Below are positions 6,244-11,087 of a DNA stretch of 11,087 nucleotides, in pieces (the stretch's first letter is position 1; each line of letters begins with the position of its first letter). The position numbers and the translations under genes were made by a program. This DNA is from Serpens sp035497635. GTDB taxonomy: Bacteria > Pseudomonadota > Gammaproteobacteria > Pseudomonadales > Pseudomonadaceae. The stretch is taken from the NCBI GenBank assembly GCA_035497635.1, contig DATJDB010000011.1, forward strand, positions 1-11,087, in the 5' to 3' direction. Under the pieces are notes generated by a model that saw only the letters and a list, made by a program, of their open reading frames with translations, did no database searches and had not been told where the DNA came from.

Positions 6244-9200
6244 TCAGACGCGCTCGACGCGCACTGGCAGAGCCTGGCGGACCGCCGCGCCGGAAACCCA
6301 GTCGATCCACACGTTGGTGTCCGGACGGGTCGGATCGCCGAAGCCCAGGTCGTTGAGGTTGACCCCTGCACCCAGCGCCGGGTTGTGGGCCATGGGCTGG
6401 CCGTCCACCTGATGGGCGCGGGTGCCCAGCTCGGTGTGACCGTAACCATGTTCCACGGCAACGGTGCCGGGCTTCAGCCCGTCGCGCACCAGTGCCACCC
6501 CTTCCCGCGAACCGCCCGGCGTGACCAGGCGCACCGTGTCGCCATGACCGATACCGAGGCGTGCCGCGTCTTCGCGGTGCAGGTACACCGGGTTATGCGG
6601 GTGCACCTGGCGCAGCCGGTCGGCACCGATGGAGAAGGCGCTCATCAGGTGCGACTTGAACGAGATCATCAGCATCGGCCACTGGTCCTCGCCATACAGC
6701 TCGCGCATCGGACGGCCGTCGGCCATGCGTACCGGGTACCAGGTCGGGCAGCCACTGTAGCGCTCGCCGGTCATCGAGTGGCGCATCTTGGCCAGATCCT
6801 CGTACCAGAGCTGCTGCGGCTTGGCGTAGCCCTGGCGCAACTGTCCCTTGTCGTTCCAGGCGTCCTCGATCCGCGCGAAACGTCCGCCACGGCTCATCAG
6901 CAACGCCACGCGGCGCCATTCCTCGTCCTTGAGGTTTTGCTGCAGGCGCCCGGTGTGACGCTGCACACCGGTCAGTTGCAGATCATCATCACTGGCTTCC
7001 GGCACCGGCTGGCCAGCGGCGTAGGCGATGTTGGCGAAGCCGCGCAGATAGAAATCAGCGGCACTGTTCAGGTCGTAGCGGTTGCCCTGGGCGTCACGGA
7101 TCGCGCCGTTGCCGAAGCCCGGCATGCCGAGACGCTTGGCGGTGGCGATCAGGAAGCTTTCCAGGCTGATCGGCTCGCCTTCGGCGGTCTTTGCCACGCG
7201 CGGCTCAACTACCGGCCAGCGCACGCTGGAAGCCTTGGCCACCACGCCGTTCCAGGGTGCCGAGACGCCCCAGCTTTCGTAGGTCAGGGTGTCGGGAACG
7301 ATGTAGTCGGCCAGTGCGCTGGTTTCGTTGATGAACGGGTTCACCGCGATGTTCAGTGGCATCAGCTTCGGATCGCGCAGGCGCTGCTCGATGACATGGC
7401 GCCATCCGGCGATGCCGTACACCTGGTTGCCCATGTGGTTGATCCACACTTTGGCGCGGTACGGGTAGCCATCCAGGGCGGCGGCGATCATTTCCGAACT
7501 CAGCCCACCGACCGCCGGGTACCAGGGTGCGCTGGCCGGGTACGGCGACTGGCCCGCCGCTTTCTTGCGGCGGTATTCGCTGCTCTTCTCATAGGGGAAG
7601 CGGTGACGAGACAGCGCCACACCCTTGGGGTCCACCTTGCCGGCGAAGCCACCGATGTTGTAGCGCGGCCCCGGACCGAACGGCGGGAACTGCCCGGCAT
7701 CGACTACCAGGCCGCCCTTGACGTTGAGGTTGCCAACCAACGTGTTGAGCATGCCGATGGCGTAGGCGGTGTAGAAGCCGGAGCCACTCATGGTGCCGCC
7801 GTGGGAGTTGGCCACCGCCTGCTTGCCATAACGGGTGAAGCGCTCGGCCAGGCCGGTGATCTTCTCCACCGGCACGCCGGATTCGCGGGCGTAGTCTTCT
7901 AGGCTCATGCGTCGGGCTTCGGCGTGCAGACGGCTCAGCGAGCTGCTGACCAGGACCGGCTGACCGTCCAGCGTCACCGTGCGCTCTACGAACAGCTCCG
8001 CCGGTTCGGCCTGGATATGCGCGGCCAGCTCACCGTCGGCGCGCTGCACCACGAAGGCTTCGGCATCGCTCCAGCCCAGGTCGGCGCCGCGCAGGAAGCT
8101 GCCGAAGCGCGGATGCTCGGGGTCATTCACCAGCAGGTGGGTGGCGTTGCTCCAGGACGCCTCACCGGCCGCCTGCATCGCCGCCGGGCCCGGCTGGGCG
8201 AGCATGCCGGCGTCGTAGCGACGGTTGTCGAGAATCCAGCGGATCATGCCCATCACCAGCGCCAGGTCGCCGGCCGGCTTGACCGCCAGCCACTCGCTGT
8301 CATCGCTGAGCACGTTGGAAGTGGCCGGCAGGGTCGGCGACACGACCACGTATTCGAAGACTGGCTTGTCGGTGCGGGTCCGCGCCTCGGCCAGTTGACG
8401 GCCCTGACGCTGGAAGGGGTTGCCCGCCTGCGCCGGCGCGGTGCCGATGAACAGACCGAAACGGGCATTGTCCCAATCCGGCTTGCCGTGAGGCATGCCC
8501 GGCAGGTCGCCGAGCGCGGCGGCGGTGCCGACCCGGTAGGTCTGACCGCAGTAGGAACCGTGGTTGGAGAAGTTGACGCTGCCGAACGACTGCTGGGTGA
8601 AGCGGCGTACAAAAGGCGTGCGGCCTTCGTTACCGGCGTCGGTGAACAGCAGTTGGTTGGTCAGCGGACCGTATTCCGGGTTGGCCGGGTCGATCAGGGT
8701 GTCGCGGTCATAGATGGCGCGCAGGCCGTCGACATGACCTTCGCCGAACAGATCGCCGCCCTCGCAGACTTCCTCGATCAGTTGCTCGAAGGAAATGCTC
8801 TGCCACTTGCCCTCCCCGCGCTTGCCCACGCGCTTGAGTGGCTGCAGCACACGATAGGGGCTGGTCAGTTGCTCGAACATCGCCGCGCCACGCCCGCAGG
8901 CGGTGGCGCGGCCTTCGATGCCGGCGTCGCCGCCGAGCGCGGTGTACACATCGCGCACCGGCGTCTGCATGTCCGCCGGCTGGGTGGTGGCCAGTGGGTG
9001 ATACGGGTTGCCGGCCACACGGATGATGCAGTTGGCGTCGTTATCCACCCGCACGCGAATGCCGCACTGGGTCCAGCAACCCAGGCACACCGACGGGCTG
9101 ACGGTTTGCCCCGGCTGGGTGGACAGCGCGCCGGTCAGCGGATCGATACGAAATTCCGGGGTCAGCGAATTGCCGCGCACCGCATCGGCGGTCGGCGTGC

Positions 9201-9360
9201 CAGCGGTGCCATGCACCAGCCCGGTCACTGCCCGGCTGACGGTTTCGGTGTAGCCGGCGGCGAACACCGCCAGACCGCCTGCGACGGCGGCGCCCTGGGC
9301 GATCACCTTGCGCCGGCCGGCGTCCTGTAGTTCTTCCTGTTGCTTGGTCTTGTCGGTCAT
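6244..9360 (-). CDS. ttrA: Tetrathionate reductase molybdopterin subunit A
   Basis: TtrA is the catalytic subunit that reduces tetrathionate to thiosulfate in the periplasm. It has 1,038 residues, against about 1,020 in Salmonella. The N-terminus carries a twin-arginine export signal, with GRRKVIAQ at 15-22 followed by a hydrophobic stretch (AAVAGGLAVFAAGY). C92, C95, C99 (CLGCWTQC) and C155 (TACGRG) should bind a [4Fe-4S] cluster. C271 in NHGSYCG is the likely molybdenum ligand. Family-specific motifs include KRVGKRGEGKWQSISFEQLI, DLFGEGHVDGLRAI, DYIVPDTLTYESWG, GERYSGCPTWYP, VEHGYGHTELG and, at the end, NLNDLGFGDPTR and WVSGAAVRQ. The ATG at 9360 follows AGGAG by eight bases and lies 15 bases beyond the ttrC stop. 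The gene is last in the operon before the shared terminator. It is intact, and the close match to TtrA separates it from polysulfide and arsenate reductases of the same superfamily. Confidence 0.96.
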   Translation of the reverse strand: MTDKTKQQEELQDAGRRKVIAQGAAVAGGLAVFAAGYTETVSRAVTGLVHGTAGTPTADAVRGNSLTPEFRIDPLTGALSTQPGQTVSPSVCLGCWTQCGIRVRVDNDANCIIRVAGNPYHPLATTQPADMQTPVRDVYTALGGDAGIEGRATACGRGAAMFEQLTSPYRVLQPLKRVGKRGEGKWQSISFEQLIEEVCEGGDLFGEGHVDGLRAIYDRDTLIDPANPEYGPLTNQLLFTDAGNEGRTPFVRRFTQQSFGSVNFSNHGSYCGQTYRVGTAAALGDLPGMPHGKPDWDNARFGLFIGTAPAQAGNPFQRQGRQLAEARTRTDKPVFEYVVVSPTLPATSNVLSDDSEWLAVKPAGDLALVMGMIRWILDNRRYDAGMLAQPGPAAMQAAGEASWSNATHLLVNDPEHPRFGSFLRGADLGWSDAEAFVVQRADGELAAHIQAEPAELFVERTVTLDGQPVLVSSSLSRLHAEARRMSLEDYARESGVPVEKITGLAERFTRYGKQAVANSHGGTMSGSGFYTAYAIGMLNTLVGNLNVKGGLVVDAGQFPPFGPGPRYNIGGFAGKVDPKGVALSRHRFPYEKSSEYRRKKAAGQSPYPASAPWYPAVGGLSSEMIAAALDGYPYRAKVWINHMGNQVYGIAGWRHVIEQRLRDPKLMPLNIAVNPFINETSALADYIVPDTLTYESWGVSAPWNGVVAKASSVRWPVVEPRVAKTAEGEPISLESFLIATAKRLGMPGFGNGAIRDAQGNRYDLNSAADFYLRGFANIAYAAGQPVPEASDDDLQLTGVQRHTGRLQQNLKDEEWRRVALLMSRGGRFARIEDAWNDKGQLRQGYAKPQQLWYEDLAKMRHSMTGERYSGCPTWYPVRMADGRPMRELYGEDQWPMLMISFKSHLMSAFSIGADRLRQVHPHNPVYLHREDAARLGIGHGDTVRLVTPGGSREGVALVRDGLKPGTVAVEHGYGHTELGTRAHQVDGQPMAHNPALGAGVNLNDLGFGDPTRPDTNVWIDWVSGAAVRQALPVRVERV

Positions 9361-9375
9361 GTCATTGACTCCTGA

Positions 9376-10413
9376 TCAGTGACCGGCCCGCGCCGGGTTG
9401 TAAGAGGGAAAGCGTTCCAGCACGAACACCACGGCGACCAGCAGGGCCAGGCACAGGCCGAACATGCCAACGATGCCCAGCAGCCCATCGCCGCCCATCG
9501 GCATGCTGTACAGGTACAGGCCGGCACCGTACTTGGGTACACCCTGTACGCTCATGAACACCACCCAGCGGAACACCCAGGCCGAGATCAGCATGGCCAG
9601 CGCCACCAGCATCGAGTAGCCGCAGCCACTCAGACGCGCCGCCGGGCGGGCCAGCATGACCAGCATCAGCAGGCCGCTCAGCGAAGCGCCGAGCAGGCTC
9701 AGGCGCCAGACCGGGAAGTCCTCGAACAGGCGCAGCGCGGCCGGGAAGGATGAATCCAGGCCCAGGCTGCCGGTGGCCACCCAGAACAACACTCCCAGCA
9801 CCACCAGCACCAGCGCACTGATGCCCAGGCGGCGCAGCAGTTCCAGCGGCATCGCCGCCAGACCGCCCGGCAACCAGCGGCCGACCAGCAGCATGGCGCC
9901 GAGAGCGGCCAGCCAGCCGGTGACGGCGAAGTTCCACGGCAGCAACAGCGTGTTCCACAGCGGGCGGGCGCGCACCACCATCACTTCGGCGCCGGTGTAG
10001 ACCAGAATGCTCACCGCCAGCAGCGCCATGGCCAAGCCGACCAGGCGCAGCAGGCGTTCGCGACGCAGCCACCACAGCAGGCAGAAACCCAGGGCCAGCA
10101 TCACGAACAGCGGCAGCAGGTAGGCGCCGATGGACATCCACGACCAGGGCGTGAAATGTGCGTAGAAGTGCCAGAAGCGTCCCGGCTGGTGCAGGTCGGC
10201 CAGCAGCGAAACTGGCGCGGCGATGGCCGTGACCAGCAGCACCACCACGGCCGCCGGCAGCAGGCGCGCCGACGGCGAGCCGGCCTTGCCGAACGCCAGG
10301 ACGGCGGCGGTGAGCGCCGTGGTAGCGGCGATACCGATGAAGAAGAAATACTGCACCGCCCAGGGCAACCAGGCGGCTTCGTAGTTGGGGGTCAACAGTT
10401 CGACGATCTGCAT
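9376..10413 (-). CDS. ttrC: Tetrathionate reductase membrane anchor subunit C (NrfD family)
   Basis: TtrC is the polytopic anchor that oxidises quinol and passes electrons to TtrB. It has 345 residues, close to the roughly 340 of Salmonella TtrC. About nine hydrophobic segments are visible, near residues 17-41, 52-71, 92-117, 121-140, 158-177, 198-216, 236-254, 265-285 and 310-334. NrfD-family features are the acidic/aromatic loop LLADLHQPGRFWHFY (70-84), likely near the quinol site, and YTGAEVMVVRARPLWNT (139-155). No paired histidines suggest haem, as expected for this family. The ATG at 10413 is preceded by GGAGG at 10423-10419, five bases away and directly after the ttrB TGA, so translation of the two is probably coupled. 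Alone the protein would only be called NrfD-like; the subunit identity rests on its place between ttrB and ttrA. Confidence 0.93.
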   Translation of the reverse strand: MQIVELLTPNYEAAWLPWAVQYFFFIGIAATTALTAAVLAFGKAGSPSARLLPAAVVVLLVTAIAAPVSLLADLHQPGRFWHFYAHFTPWSWMSIGAYLLPLFVMLALGFCLLWWLRRERLLRLVGLAMALLAVSILVYTGAEVMVVRARPLWNTLLLPWNFAVTGWLAALGAMLLVGRWLPGGLAAMPLELLRRLGISALVLVVLGVLFWVATGSLGLDSSFPAALRLFEDFPVWRLSLLGASLSGLLMLVMLARPAARLSGCGYSMLVALAMLISAWVFRWVVFMSVQGVPKYGAGLYLYSMPMGGDGLLGIVGMFGLCLALLVAVVFVLERFPSYNPARAGH

Positions 10414-10423
10414 GGCGGCCTCC

Positions 10424-11087
10424 TCAGTGCTTGGCGATCAGACGGATACCCGCCTGACCGTCCACTTCGTTGACGAAGGCCTCGGGCAGGCCGATGTAGT
10501 ACACGTGCGGGTCGGTGTTCATCCCCGGCTTGAGCACGCGGATCTCGTCCTTGTTGGCTGCCATTCGACGGGAAATCTCGCTCTGCGGATCGTTCAGATC
10601 GCCGATCACCCGCGCCCCGCCCACGCAGCTTTCCACGCAGGCCGGCAGCAGGCCGACCTCCAGGCGGTGCTCGCAGAAGGTGCACTTGTCCGCGGTCTGA
10701 GTCTCGTGGTTGATGAAGCGCGCGTCATAGGGACAGGCCTGCACGCAGTAGCCACAGCCCACGCAGCGCTCGTTGTCGACCAGCACGATGCCGTCGGTGC
10801 GCTGGAAGGTCGCCTGCACCGGGCAGACCGGCACGCATGGCGGCTCGTCGCAGTGGTTGCACAGACGCGGCAGGTTGATCAGCGCCGAGGGCGCATCCGG
10901 CGACTCGGTGACTTCGTACTGCAGCACCGTGGTGCGGAACTGGCCGATCGGCGGCATGTTCTCCACCGAGCAGCTCACCGTGCAGGCCTGGCAGCCGATG
11001 CACTTGCGCAGGTCGACCAGCATGCCGTAACGCTTGCCCTCGATGCCCGGGCGCCGCGGCGGCTGGTCGCCGACACCGGCCTGGACG
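10424..11087 (-). CDS. ttrB: Tetrathionate reductase Fe-S subunit B (partial, start outside window)
   Basis: TtrB carries electrons from TtrC to TtrA through four [4Fe-4S] clusters at the periplasmic face. The visible part ends at TGA 10426-10424. The four cysteine groups are CIGCQACTVSC, CNHCDEPPCVPVCP, CVGCGYCVQACP and CTFCEHRLEVGLLPACVESC, sixteen cysteines in all and none missing. NHETQTADKCTF and SCVGGARVIGD also fit TtrB. The Met at 11023-11021 is not the start. The frame stays open upstream to the window edge and encodes GIEGKRYG before MLVDLRKCIGC, as TtrB proteins do just before the first cluster. About 220 codons are present. The missing N-terminus should hold the Tat signal, with the operon promoter and any ttrRS regulators beyond it. 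The C-terminal MNTDPHVYYIGLPEAFV is a conserved TtrB-type end. The sequence is intact within the window. Confidence 0.95.
   Translation of the reverse strand, partial: VQAGVGDQPPRRPGIEGKRYGMLVDLRKCIGCQACTVSCSVENMPPIGQFRTTVLQYEVTESPDAPSALINLPRLCNHCDEPPCVPVCPVQATFQRTDGIVLVDNERCVGCGYCVQACPYDARFINHETQTADKCTFCEHRLEVGLLPACVESCVGGARVIGDLNDPQSEISRRMAANKDEIRVLKPGMNTDPHVYYIGLPEAFVNEVDGQAGIRLIAKH

Noticed and set aside
6385..9330. Two long plus-strand open frames (6385-7902 and 7924-9330) opposite ttrA
   Set aside because: Both are complements of an intact 1,038-residue TtrA with all key residues. Their His/Arg/Gly/Ala-rich sequences show no domain, and long antisense frames are common in GC-rich genomes.
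11021..11023. Met codon as the start of ttrB
   Set aside because: The frame continues open upstream to the window edge with residues expected just before the first Fe-S motif, and a start here would remove the export signal.

Overview
The window carries the back half of a membrane-bound nitrate reductase operon and, facing it, most of a tetrathionate reductase operon. Between them lies one gene for a putative haem/flavin reductase. The DNA is GC-rich and tightly packed, and the proteins look gammaproteobacterial. The order narG-narH-narJ-narI followed by a PpiC-type isomerase gene is, from general knowledge, the order seen in Pseudomonas and close relatives. A Pseudomonas- or Stutzerimonas-like denitrifier or nitrate respirer is therefore the best guess, but the genus is inferred from gene order and protein character only.

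Plus strand, 1-4663: the C-terminal fifth of narG (its start lies before the window), then narH, narJ, narI and a parvulin-type peptidyl-prolyl isomerase gene. Genes overlap or are separated by at most 15 bases, and each start has a good ribosome binding site, so this is one transcription unit. NarG (Mo-bisPGD) and NarH (four Fe-S clusters) form the cytoplasmic catalytic part. NarI is the dihaem quinol-oxidising membrane anchor, NarJ is the assembly chaperone, and the isomerase probably helps fold or assemble the complex.

A 114-base gap (4664-4777) holds a plausible FNR/Anr-type box and a -10 element spaced like a class II oxygen-responsive promoter. It precedes a 442-residue protein with a ferric-reductase-like haem membrane domain fused to an FAD/NAD(P)H reductase module (4778-6106). 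Its substrate is unknown, and it is the least explained gene here.

A convergent intergenic region (6107-6243) holds a strong 14-bp-stem hairpin that should terminate both sides.

Minus strand, 11087-6244: ttrB (start beyond the window), ttrC and ttrA, the order of the known ttrBCA operon. They encode a Tat-exported tetrathionate reductase: TtrA is the molybdenum subunit, TtrB the four-cluster ferredoxin-like subunit and TtrC the NrfD-type quinol-oxidising membrane anchor. Together the two operons would let the cell pass quinol electrons to nitrate in the cytoplasm or to tetrathionate in the periplasm. I see no RNA gene, mobile element, CRISPR array or clearly undescribed system. The points most worth pursuing are the orphan flavocytochrome with its predicted anaerobic promoter and the side-by-side placement of nar and ttr.
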